Positions 10,401-16,116 of a DNA stretch of 64,000 nucleotides are shown here, in pieces. The notes beneath the pieces were generated by a model. That model was not told where the DNA came from. It made no database searches and saw only the letters and a program-made list of their open reading frames with translations. The DNA comes from Dyella_B humi. Lineage in GTDB: Bacteria; Pseudomonadota; Gammaproteobacteria; Xanthomonadales; Rhodanobacteraceae. Made by a program: the position numbers and the translations under genes. How positions within the stretch are numbered: the stretch's first letter is position 1; the number at the start of each line of letters is the position of its first letter. The DNA is taken from assembly GCF_044904605.1 (NCBI RefSeq), contig NZ_JADIKI010000022.1, forward strand, positions 1,178,001 to 1,242,000, given 5' to 3'.

Positions 10401-11040
10401 CAGCACATCCGCGCTGTTCAACGATCCGAATGCGTGCAACGGTAAGCCCGTTACGATCACCGGTATCACGGGCAGTGGCGCGGATATCGGCAACTACATC
10501 TTCAACACGACCACCACCACCACGGCCACTATCACGCCGTTGCCCATCACTGTGATCGCAGAAGGTGTCAACCGGCCGTACAACGGCACGGCTTCGGATG
10601 GGGTATTGCTGAGCAGTACCGGGGGGCTTTCAGGCTTTCCGGTGAGCTTCTTGGACAGCTCCGCGCTATTCAGCAGTGCCAATGTCGGCGACCACAAACT
10701 GGTAACGGTCTCCGGCATCGCCACCACCGGGCCCGATGCGGGCGATTATCTGGTGACCGATCCGATCACGACCACTTACGCGGACATCACCGATGCCGGC
10801 GTGTTCGGTTCGCTGGTGCAGGGCAGTTGGCTTGCCCAGATCGACAGCGCGATTCAATCCTCACCGATCGCCACACCTTATGGCGTGGCGGACATGGGCG
10901 CGGTCGGCGTGTTCACCGGCAACCAAAAGAAGCGCCACCGTCCCATCGAGCGCAACGTCAATCGTACGGACTTCCATTCAGGTCTTCCCATCACGGTCCT
11001 TCACGGAGGCGTGCGGTTACCGGCGGATGCCTCGCCATGA
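1471..11040 (+). CDS. Two-partner secretion exoprotein (TpsA), filamentous-haemagglutinin type with YDG repeats
   Basis: A 3189-aa predicted secreted adhesin. An extended N-terminus precedes a hydrophobic signal segment (about residues 45-63, ending VVYAGG). The TPS (haemagglutination activity) domain follows at about residues 65-210, with the landmarks LNWQSFNI, FVQPSSSAIAVNRI, LINPNGVLFG and VNVGGLIAST. A beta-helical stretch leads into about 29 YDG-type repeats from roughly residue 545 to 3040, each opening with a variant of NKVYDGTT and closing near ANITP. The C-terminus is short and polar, with no membrane anchor and no CDI-type toxin module. The transporter gene lies 124 bases downstream, so the pair is probably co-transcribed. 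TPS adhesins cross the outer membrane through their TpsB partner and act in attachment or biofilm. Whether this one is released or held at the surface is unknown. Confidence 0.93.
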   Translation: MNPIDHLCRQCAGRQKLVASDGADFHPLHVWEGIGQRKRALGRCVLMLSVLAASLSAAGVVYAGGPSGGQIVGGSGQIQQTGAVTTIRQSSPTLMLNWQSFNIAPNETVDFVQPSSSAIAVNRIFSSTPSSIYGHMDANGQVWLINPNGVLFGSTAQVNVGGLIASTLDLDDSSLASDQRRFSGRGNGSVINEGAIHITNGGYAALLGHQVSNRGVISAQFGSIALGGGSAVTLTFKDSQLLHVRVDQSTLNDLVENRQLLVADGGQVIMTAGAKNALLASAVNNTGLIQAQTVQNHNGTITLLGGMTAGTVNVGGTLDASAPNGGHGGSIETSAANFNLSGDAHITAAAPRGQAGTWLVDPTDLTIDAASAATISTTLNGGTNVTEQTTATGASGVGVQSAGAGDINVNAAVSWTNSAASLSLQAYHAINVNARVSGAGGVTMNASGGNLTIASGAAVVGGTGVTLATAGNFINNAGASAVSTGTAASWLIYSTNPTLDTAVGLTPNFIQYNAPYATAPVGTGNGFLYRLAPTLTITGLTGTVSKIYDGGTVATIAGANLTTTGLVNGNVISRATGAYGSANAGTGISVTGPNAISAITITNAAGTIPVYGYTFSGAAASANVGTITPAPLTGTIIGNPTKVYNGTTSASVLSANYSLSGFVAGQGATVSQHTPTAYASATAGAETITATFSSTNFTANAGTNLSNYILPATATGAGTITPAPLLITGVLATNKVYNGNTADALNASGASLYGLISGDAGSVTLNSATASGTFSQSNVGNGLAVVASGFTLTGSKAINYVLTQPQGLTANITPLALNITGLLANNKVYNATNAATLNLDGATLSGVIAGDNVTLSSSGVAANFGQSNVGNNLPVTASGFTLGGTAAGNYTINQPSGLIANITPAPLTVTFSGHPTKTYDGTTAATLDNTGFSVSGFVAGQSAVISQTSTSNYATPNAGTSIAVSATLEASDFTPASGTLLSNYSFPTTVTGSGTINPIVLIGGIVNNPTKVYDATTAASLTSANYSLSGLLPGQSITVNQPTGTYGSPNAGVEPVSASLTASNYSAGSGTLLTNYVLPAFMSGYGTITPAPVSVSFQAAITGTPTKVYDGNNVATILATDFTLSGFKGSDSASVNQTITGQYATVNVGSQPVSASLIQSDFTPGPGTNLNNYVFPISAFGTGTITPAPLIAAIIGNPTKVYNGTTTASITSANIQLTGFVTGEGATVTPTDTVNYASANAGAESITANLLSSNFTANAGTLLSNYSLPTTATGPGTITPASLYILNVIANNKVYNATTAATLNVSNAALSGLVSTDAGKVSLTSATTGTFSQSNVGNNLTVTPSAFSISGSQAANYTLVQPTGLTANITPATLTVAGVIANNKVYDATTTDSLNTVSATLSGLYGGDTVALSSSGATGQFGSANVGNNLAVTASGFTISGTSASNYTLAQPTGLTASITPAPLVATITGSPTKVYDGTTSASLTTSDFTLTGFVSGQGGTIFQTASSTYGQANAGTGLSVSAALESSDFRANAGTNLSNYILPSTAAGNNGVINPVVLNLTSTRVYDATTNAVASLFGNNGVLTGINGQTLTLSGTGTLSTKNVGVQQPFASGGLSGFTLAGNGSALASNYTLVGGTDWVTITPATLTVSGTVAATKIYDATTAATLSGSTLVGLLGSDAVALGNASTGTFNNKNAGSNKPVSTSMTISGTDASNYILVQPTNVTGTITPLTISVSATGQNKQYDATTTANVNLSSTGVLAGDKVSFAKSSANFTQSDVGTGLTINVAGITAGGVDGGNYILSNTTATTSANITPRILNLTSTRIYDATTNASASLFGTNGVLTGVAGQTLQLSGTGTLSTKNVGSQRPFASGGLGGFTLAGISGSNPNNYTLIGGTDWVTITPYQLTISGAQAQNKVYDGTTAAVVTGAVLSSPLAGDTVTLSNSGTGTFASKNVGNGVAVTTNMSLSGTDASNYSITQPVGLSANITPLAITVTATGSNKIYDTTTTANVNLTGNGVLAGDSITFTDSAANFVSPNVASGIQINVNGISASGTAAGNYTFNTTATTSANITPVVLNLTGTRVYDSTTNAPLTLFGNNGVLNGIAGQTLTLGGTGASALSTKNVGSQQPFAAGAINNFTLAGNNGALASNYTLIGGTDWVTITPFTLTVDGTVAANKVYDGNTVASLSGSTLVGVFSGDAVSLGNNTSGTFAGKNVGNNIPVATNMTISGTDASNYIIQQPSSVAANITPLAITVTATGNNKVYDGTTTAIVGLNSSGVLPGDTVNFSDTSANFNTANAGNGIGIGVNGIAASGTDAGNYSFNTTATTSANITPAIINLSGTQIYNGTTAVNANAFGSNGVIAGVNGQTLMLTGAGTAPSKNVGTYQPFTLGTLALNDNNGSLASNYTLVGGTDSITIAPLVVTVSATGQNKVYDGTTGATVALSATGTVPTDDIHFSYGGAAFNTPNAGSGVPISVTGISATGLDLPNYLFNTTTTTSANITPYVLNLTGTRPYNGSPGADASLFGSNGVVNGINGDTLTLSGSGVVSSKNVGSYTGTAQFNQNDLALTGNGSALGSNYTLVGGTDTLTITPLAITVSAFGDDKTYDGSTAATVNLIGAGLIGGDIVSFADTSASFSSPNAGSHVPVNVTGITAVGPDAANYTFNTSTSTVATINPAVLNLTGTRVYDTTTTADASLFGNNGVLTGVNGQTLTLTGSGTLSTKDVGMQQSFASGGLNGFTLTGNSGALASNYTFVGGDQWVTITPATLYVTGTTAHDRTYDGTTQATLTGSQLTGVLGSDSVLLTNDTLGTFDSKNVGNNKLIGTDMAIGGTDAGNYILVQPTGLTASITPLAITVDATGTNKVYDGNTLDKVGLSSAGVIAGDQLTFSNTSANFTDKNVGNDKGVTVSGITYGGADAGNYVLLNNTATTTANITPLTITIGANGTNKVFDGNALDTVSLNALGVLPGDQLNFSSTSALFNDPNACNGKPVTITGITGSGADIGNYIFNTTTTTTATITPLPITVIAEGVNRPYNGTASDGVLLSSTGGLSGFPVSFLDSSALFSSANVGDHKLVTVSGIATTGPDAGDYLVTDPITTTYADITDAGVFGSLVQGSWLAQIDSAIQSSPIATPYGVADMGAVGVFTGNQKKRHRPIERNVNRTDFHSGLPITVLHGGVRLPADASP
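3060..10790 (+). repeat. Tandem YDG/MBG-type coding repeats in the adhesin (about 29 units)
   Basis: Units of roughly 75-95 codons recur without interruption. Each starts with a [N/T]-[K/R]-x-Y-[D/N]-[G/A/T]-T motif and ends before an ANITP or WVTITP linker. I counted 29 motif copies by reading the translation. Three subtypes alternate in the second half (see findings). The first motif is at 3103-3120 and the last near 10570. The units have diverged from each other and are protein-domain repeats, not a nucleotide-identical array. Confidence 0.9.
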
Positions 11041-11069
11041 GAAGCAGAAAAAGCGGATGACTGAGTGAT

Positions 11070-11100
11070 CTGCCCCTCCCTCCAACCAGGAGAGGGGCAG
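11070..11100 (+). terminator. Intercistronic hairpin between tpsA and tpsB
   Basis: Perfect 9-base arms CTGCCCCTC (11070-11078) and GAGGGGCAG (11092-11100) are separated by 13 bases. No T-run follows, so it may reduce rather than abolish read-through into the transporter gene, or protect the upstream message. Confidence 0.4.
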
Positions 11101-11164
11101 CGCGTATGGCAGTTTCGCGGCATCTGGATCGATGCCTTCTTGCAATACTTGCTAGGTAGCCCTC

Positions 11165-12862
11165 ATGACCCCGATACGCCGTGCTGATCCGTCTTATCGC
11201 CTGTTATGCATCGCACTCTCTATCGCACTGGCGCCCGGGGTGCATGCGCAAACGCACATCACCCCGCCGACCAGTGGCCAGATCCTGCAGGAAACGCAAC
11301 CGCCGAATACGCCCGTTCCACCTTCCGAGCTTAAGCTGAAAAACCTGCGCCCGCAGCGCAACCGCGCGGCGAGCAGCGAGTCGTTTCAGGTGCAGCGGAT
11401 CGAGATCACCGGCAACACGCGACTGCCCAGCGCCAAGTTGCACGCCCTGGTGGCGCCGGAGGAGGGCAAGAACCTGACGCTGGGCGATCTCGATGATCTG
11501 GCCGACCGCATCACCGAAGCGTATCGCGCGCATGGCTATCCACTGGACATGGCCTACGTGCCGCAGCAGACGTTGAGTAACGGCGTGGTGCACATCAGCG
11601 TGGTGGAAGTGCGTTACGGGAACGTCACGCTACAAAATCACAGTGACGTGGCGAATCACGTCTTGAATGCCACGCTTTCGCCGTTGCAGTCGGGGCAACC
11701 AGTCAGCAATTACACGCTGGAACGCAGCCTGTTGTTGCTGACGGATGTGCCGGGTGCGATTGTCAATTCGGCGGTGCAACCCGGAGCAGAAGTGGGTACA
11801 TCGGATTTGATCGTGGATGTCACCCCCGCGCCGCGCTATACGGGCACGCTCGGCCTGGATGATTATGGCAACCGCTATACCGATCGGGTGCGATTGAGCG
11901 GCACGTTCAACGTCAACGGCCTGTTCAATCAGGGTGACGTGCTGAGTCTTGCCGGTGTGAGTTCAGGCGGTGGCATGAACTACGGTAGTGCCGGTTACAA
12001 ATATCTGTTGAACGGGCAGGGCACGGTGCTTGGTGCATCCGTCACCGACCTGCATTATCAACTTCGCAATGGACTGTCCGACTTGCACGCGCACGGTACG
12101 GCGCTTGTGCAAAGTGTCAACCTGCTGCAGCCGCTCATCCGCAATACGGCGGGCAATCTGTATGGGCAGATCGAATTCGACCACAAGCGCCTCAGCGACG
12201 ATATCGATATTGCCGATATCCAGACGATCCGCCACAGCAACGTATGGGTAGGCACCCTGGCAGGCGACCAGCGCGACGACACCGGCGTAACCAATTTCAA
12301 TATCAGCGGCAGCTACGGGCGGCTTTACTTCAACAACCTGTACTCCGAGTTTGTCGATGCGCTTGGGCCGCGTACGGCAGGCAGCTTCACGAAATTCGAT
12401 TATTCGGTGTCGCGTTTGCAGCGGTTCGGTCAGGTGGATGCCGTGTATGTCGGCGTTATCGGCCAGAAGGCGAACAAGAATCTTGATACCTCCGAACAGT
12501 TTTACCTCGGCGGGCCCAACACCGTGCGCGGTTACGACGTGGGCGCGATATCCGGTGCGCAAGGTTACATGGCAACCGTCGAGTATCGTCGTGATTTCAT
12601 ACTGTCGCCGCTGCCTGGGCCGTGGCAAGCCTCGGTATTCGTGGATAGCGGCCGCGTGCAGGCATACAAGAAAACCTTCCTTCTGGGCACCAATAGCGCG
12701 CGCTTGAACAGCGTGGGATTGGGACTGCATTGGGTCGCCATGCATGATTGGGTCGTCAGTGCCAGCGTGGCCAAGCCGATCGGTAATCGTCCGCAATTGC
12801 TCGGTTCGAATGCCAGTGATGCCGCGCACTTCTGGTTTCAGGTGCAGAAGGGGTTCTATTGA
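11165..12862 (+). CDS. ShlB/FhaC/HecB family outer-membrane transporter (TpsB)
   Basis: 565 residues, the normal size for a TpsB protein. A signal peptide (residues 1-29, ending GVHAQ) is followed by a linker and POTRA region (about residues 75-155, containing VQRIEITGNTRLPSAKL and the GHGYP-like AHGYPLD), then a beta-barrel. The conserved L6-loop motif appears as GGPNTVRGYDVG near residue 454, and the chain ends in an aromatic (QVQKGFY), as expected for a Bam-inserted barrel. Such proteins recognise the TPS domain of their partner by the POTRA domains and move it to the surface. Its place just after the adhesin gene makes that protein the obvious substrate. Confidence 0.95.
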   Translation: MTPIRRADPSYRLLCIALSIALAPGVHAQTHITPPTSGQILQETQPPNTPVPPSELKLKNLRPQRNRAASSESFQVQRIEITGNTRLPSAKLHALVAPEEGKNLTLGDLDDLADRITEAYRAHGYPLDMAYVPQQTLSNGVVHISVVEVRYGNVTLQNHSDVANHVLNATLSPLQSGQPVSNYTLERSLLLLTDVPGAIVNSAVQPGAEVGTSDLIVDVTPAPRYTGTLGLDDYGNRYTDRVRLSGTFNVNGLFNQGDVLSLAGVSSGGGMNYGSAGYKYLLNGQGTVLGASVTDLHYQLRNGLSDLHAHGTALVQSVNLLQPLIRNTAGNLYGQIEFDHKRLSDDIDIADIQTIRHSNVWVGTLAGDQRDDTGVTNFNISGSYGRLYFNNLYSEFVDALGPRTAGSFTKFDYSVSRLQRFGQVDAVYVGVIGQKANKNLDTSEQFYLGGPNTVRGYDVGAISGAQGYMATVEYRRDFILSPLPGPWQASVFVDSGRVQAYKKTFLLGTNSARLNSVGLGLHWVAMHDWVVSASVAKPIGNRPQLLGSNASDAAHFWFQVQKGFY

Positions 12863-13226
12863 GCCGCAAACGGCTCACTTTCACCTTCGAGAGGGTTGGG
12901 GGGAAGGCGGCGCGGGCGTGGCGCGGACAAGTGCACAGCTGAGCTATCGCGATTAGCCCATCAGGTCAACGTGGGGTGGACTACTGTCACTAATTGCAAC
13001 CTTCTTACAGAGAACGAGCGGGCTGATGTAGTCAGTATTGGGTTACCTCCCACCGGGAACCGACGCCGGCAGCTGTCAAGGTAGTCTCTGTGGAGTGGCT
13101 CACACATCTTTGCTTGTAGGAAAAATCCTACATAAGCTCGCGCAGGAGTCTGAACCTAATTGTGCTATAGAACGACGCTGCGCTTCCGATAAGGAAGTCT
13201 GTCGAATTCTATGTGCCGGGGGAGTC
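12863..13226. other. Non-coding stretch before the Rhs cassettes
   Basis: No gene is supported in these 364 bases. A degenerate G-rich segment at about 12888-12920 resembles one arm of the REP-like repeats seen elsewhere in the window. A ribosome-binding site (GGGGGAG) at its 3' end serves the short frame that starts at 13227. Confidence 0.45.
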
Positions 13227-13508
13227 ATGGAAGGCGGATCGTGTGGCACGCGCACTGATGTGCTGGATATTCCTCGCGCCAACTTCGGGCGACTGATATT
13301 ACTTCCCCTGCTGACCATGATGCTGCCATCTCTGGCTGCCGCGAACACGGTGACCTATACGTACACATCGCTGTCGCACGCGAATGAAGAGTGCTGGTGG
13401 AATGCGGTTTACACCCCGTCGACGTATACCGTTATCCAGCGGCAGTTGGGCTACGACGCCCTTAACCGTTTGGTGCAGACCCTCGATAACTACAACAGCA
13501 CAAACTGA
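13227..13508 (+). pseudogene. Rhs cassette remnant: signal peptide joined to the last residues of a YD-repeat protein
   Basis: A 93-aa frame starting at ATG 13227, six bases after a strong GGGGGAG site. It has a clear signal peptide (hydrophobic LILLPLLTMMLPSLAAA, ending near residue 40) and a short YTYTSLSH stretch, and its last 19 residues (QRQLGYDALNRLVQT...) nearly repeat the end of the next Rhs protein. This looks like an Rhs gene that lost its middle, or the tip of a recombined cassette. It is in the same frame as the next coding region, separated by one TGA and two codons. It could still be expressed as a short exported peptide. The remnant reading is inference from the shared end. Confidence 0.55.
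13439..13508 (+). repeat. Rhs cassette-end repeat, copy 1
   Basis: About 70 bases that read like the end of the next cassette (copy 2 at 15939-16007), both ending in a TGA. Both encode RQLGYDALNRLVQT followed by D-N-Y-N-x-T-N and stop. Both are followed within 15 bases by an ATG reading M-D-x-T. Confidence 0.75.
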
Positions 13509-13547
13509 GTCGGCATGGACACGACAGCCTCACTGGGGAACGAAAAA

Positions 13548-16007
13548 ATGGATGTCTTTGAGAGCATACAGATGATGCGGCCAAGGCGATTGTTCGGCGC
13601 TTCGTTCGTCTGGTGGCTATGGGTTACAGCATGTCTTGGCGTTTCTTTCTTCACGCCACAAGTTCACGCACAGTCCTCGCTTCCGTCGTGGTCGCAAGAA
13701 GAAGCTGCCTGCAAGGCGGAAATTGCAACTCAATCACCTGACTTTATAGCGACTACAAACCCTAGATGCATCAACGTACCGGGATGCGAAGTTCAATGGA
13801 TATGGACAGGCAATAACAACTATGGAGAGCCGGGAGCTACTGAAATGAGCGAGGTTTTTCCCTACGCCTGTTTTACCGATCCAAGCGGTAAGAGCTTGGG
13901 TGATGGAGCAGGCTGTGACGGGGGGGAAGGCAGCGCGAACGCTGGTGGCCCATCGTGTCCTACGGCGAAAGGCGTGCCATTGATTAGCGATCCCATCAAT
14001 GCGTCCACTGGTAATAAGTATTTGCAAGAAGATGATTACCTTGGTGGTCCCTGGCTAACGTTTCGACGCTTTTATAACAGCGCAGCCGCCGTGGACTCAT
14101 CCGCCATGGGGAAGCACTGGCGCCACAGCTTTGACCGATCGCTGCAGCTCGTAGGTAGCCCTGTTAATGCCGCCGCCTTGGCTCGGCCGGATGGCAAGCA
14201 AGAAACCTTTAGTAAAGCAAATGGAGTATGGGCAGCTGATCCGGACGTGGCCGACGGCTTTACTGAAATCGATAACGAACAGGGCGTAGCGACCAGTTAT
14301 GTCGTCTTTATTACGGCGCTGCGGCAGTACGAAACTTATGATGCGACGGGACTCTTGCAATCGGTCACGGATGAATCTGGCCAAGGCATCACATTGGCTT
14401 ACAGCACTTCATCAACACCCGCTAATGTGGCAGGCATTCCCGGCCTCCTGTTGTCGGTGACCGACTCTAAAGGGCGGCAGCTTCATTTCACCTATGATGC
14501 GTTCAATTTGGTGGCCAAGATCATCTTGCCCGATGGCACAGCGCTGACTTATACCCATGATCCCAGTTGGGATAATTTGGTTGCCGTGAAATACCCGGAT
14601 GGGAGTTCACGCCAATATGTCTACAACGAGTCCTCATTGACTAATGGCGCCAGCCTGCCTTACGCGATGACCGGCCTTGTTGACGAAGCCGGCGTGCGTT
14701 ATGACAGCACGACTTACAACAGTAGCGGCCAGGCGGTCCTTACGGGCATTGCGGGTGGAGTCGACACCACTCAGATCAACTACAACAGTGACGGCACATC
14801 GACTGTCCAATTTCCGTTAGGCAATAGCGTTACCATGAGTTTCAGCACGATAGACGGCTTGGTCCGGGTAGCCAGCTTGAACCAGCCTTGCGGGCCGCAA
14901 TGCGGTCAACCGTGGCAGACACGTACCTACGACAACAACGGTAATCCTGCGACGTCCGTGGATTTCAAAGGGAACACAACTTCTACAACATACAATAGCA
15001 TCGGCCTCTTGATTCAGCAGGTTGACGCTCAAGGCACTACCAACCAACGCACACTCAACCTCACTTGGAACACCAGTCTTGGCCTGCCCCTTACACGCGT
15101 AGGGCTCGATGCCAACAACAACGCTATTAGCTCTACGCAATGGATCTACAACGGCGCCGGCCAAACGTTGGCCCGTTGCGAGATTGATCCATCCAACAGT
15201 GCCACCTCCGGCTACACCTGCAGCAATACCGGCACCGTCCCCGCTGGCGTACGCCGCAGCATCTATACCTACTGCACGGCCGTCGACACTACACAGTGCC
15301 CCATCGTCGGATTGATGCTGACGACTACCGGCCCGCGTGCCGACACAGCGCAGACCACCACTTATAGCTACTACCTGGCCAGCAATGCGACGAACTGCGG
15401 TACGCCCGCCGCCGCCTGCTACCAAGCCGGCGACCTGCACACCGTCACCGACCCGCAGGGCCACGTCACCACCATCGCCTCCTATGACGCCGATGGTCGC
15501 ATCACCCGTATCACGGACGCCAACGGCATCAACACGGATATGACCTACACTCCGCGCGGCTGGCTCGCCTCGCGCAGCGTGGGCGGTGCGCAGACCTCCT
15601 TCGGCTACACGCTCTATGGCGCCGTACAAACCGTGACCGATTCAGACGGTGTCACCACGACCTATGGCTACGACGCCGCGCATCGCCTGGTGAAGATCAC
15701 CGATGCGCAAGGCAACTACGTGCAATACACGCTGGATGCGGCGGGCGATAAGACGGCAGAACAGGTGTACGACACCACCGGCACCTTGCATAAGAGCTTA
15801 AGCCGCACCTTCAACACCTTGGGGCAATTGACCACGGTTGTGGATGGGTTGAACCACACAGTATTCAATGCCAGCGCGAGCGACAGTTACGACGCGAACG
15901 GCAACCTCGCTCTGAGTACGGACGGGTTGGGCATCCAACGGCAATTGGGCTATGACGCCCTGAACCGCCTGGTGCAGACGATCGACAACTACAACGGCAC
16001 GAACTGA
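13548..16007 (+). CDS. Rhs/YD-repeat protein with DUF6531-type N-terminal region, lacking an Rhs core
   Basis: I start it at ATG 13548, seven bases after GGGGAA; an in-frame ATG at 13515 has no visible ribosome-binding site. A signal-like segment (FVWWLWVTACLGVSFF, ending VHAQ) is followed by a Cys-containing region. Then comes the DUF6531-type opening of Rhs proteins (GVPLISDPINASTGNKYLQE, with TFRRFYNSAA). Many YD repeats follow, such as RQYVYNESS, TTYGYDAAHRLVKI and LGYDALNRLVQT. It stops without the DPxGL core and without any C-terminal toxin domain, so alone it looks like the front and middle of an Rhs shell. The next gene restarts with a new signal peptide and supplies a core. It could be a separated cassette or the product of recombination. 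Confidence 0.8.
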   Translation: MDVFESIQMMRPRRLFGASFVWWLWVTACLGVSFFTPQVHAQSSLPSWSQEEAACKAEIATQSPDFIATTNPRCINVPGCEVQWIWTGNNNYGEPGATEMSEVFPYACFTDPSGKSLGDGAGCDGGEGSANAGGPSCPTAKGVPLISDPINASTGNKYLQEDDYLGGPWLTFRRFYNSAAAVDSSAMGKHWRHSFDRSLQLVGSPVNAAALARPDGKQETFSKANGVWAADPDVADGFTEIDNEQGVATSYVVFITALRQYETYDATGLLQSVTDESGQGITLAYSTSSTPANVAGIPGLLLSVTDSKGRQLHFTYDAFNLVAKIILPDGTALTYTHDPSWDNLVAVKYPDGSSRQYVYNESSLTNGASLPYAMTGLVDEAGVRYDSTTYNSSGQAVLTGIAGGVDTTQINYNSDGTSTVQFPLGNSVTMSFSTIDGLVRVASLNQPCGPQCGQPWQTRTYDNNGNPATSVDFKGNTTSTTYNSIGLLIQQVDAQGTTNQRTLNLTWNTSLGLPLTRVGLDANNNAISSTQWIYNGAGQTLARCEIDPSNSATSGYTCSNTGTVPAGVRRSIYTYCTAVDTTQCPIVGLMLTTTGPRADTAQTTTYSYYLASNATNCGTPAAACYQAGDLHTVTDPQGHVTTIASYDADGRITRITDANGINTDMTYTPRGWLASRSVGGAQTSFGYTLYGAVQTVTDSDGVTTTYGYDAAHRLVKITDAQGNYVQYTLDAAGDKTAEQVYDTTGTLHKSLSRTFNTLGQLTTVVDGLNHTVFNASASDSYDANGNLALSTDGLGIQRQLGYDALNRLVQTIDNYNGTN
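15939..16007 (+). repeat. Rhs cassette-end repeat, copy 2
   Basis: Second copy of the cassette end described at 13439-13508. The coding text is almost the same, with mainly third-position changes, so the two copies are old or under protein-level selection. Unlike copy 1, the following cassette is in a different reading frame. Confidence 0.75.
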
Positions 16008-16116
16008 CAGGGGCGCCGCCATGGATCAGACACAAACGTTGATACCTTTTTCAGTCATTGAAGCGCCATCAGGGAGCGCGAGCATGCGGATCGACAACGA
16101 AGGCGGAGAGGGTACG

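Noticed and set aside
3060..10790. Regular repeats considered as a CRISPR array or satellite DNA
   Set aside because: Units are 220-290 bases, diverged at DNA level, and one continuous reading frame runs through them; they are protein domains.
10790..11040. C-terminal CDI-type toxin on the adhesin
   Set aside because: No VENN-like motif, no toxin-sized terminal domain and no small immunity gene; the next gene is the transporter.
13508..16021. One Rhs gene broken by sequencing frameshifts
   Set aside because: Each downstream frame begins with its own ribosome-binding site and signal peptide, and the first joint is in frame, so simple frameshift errors do not explain the layout. Reads would still be needed to be sure.
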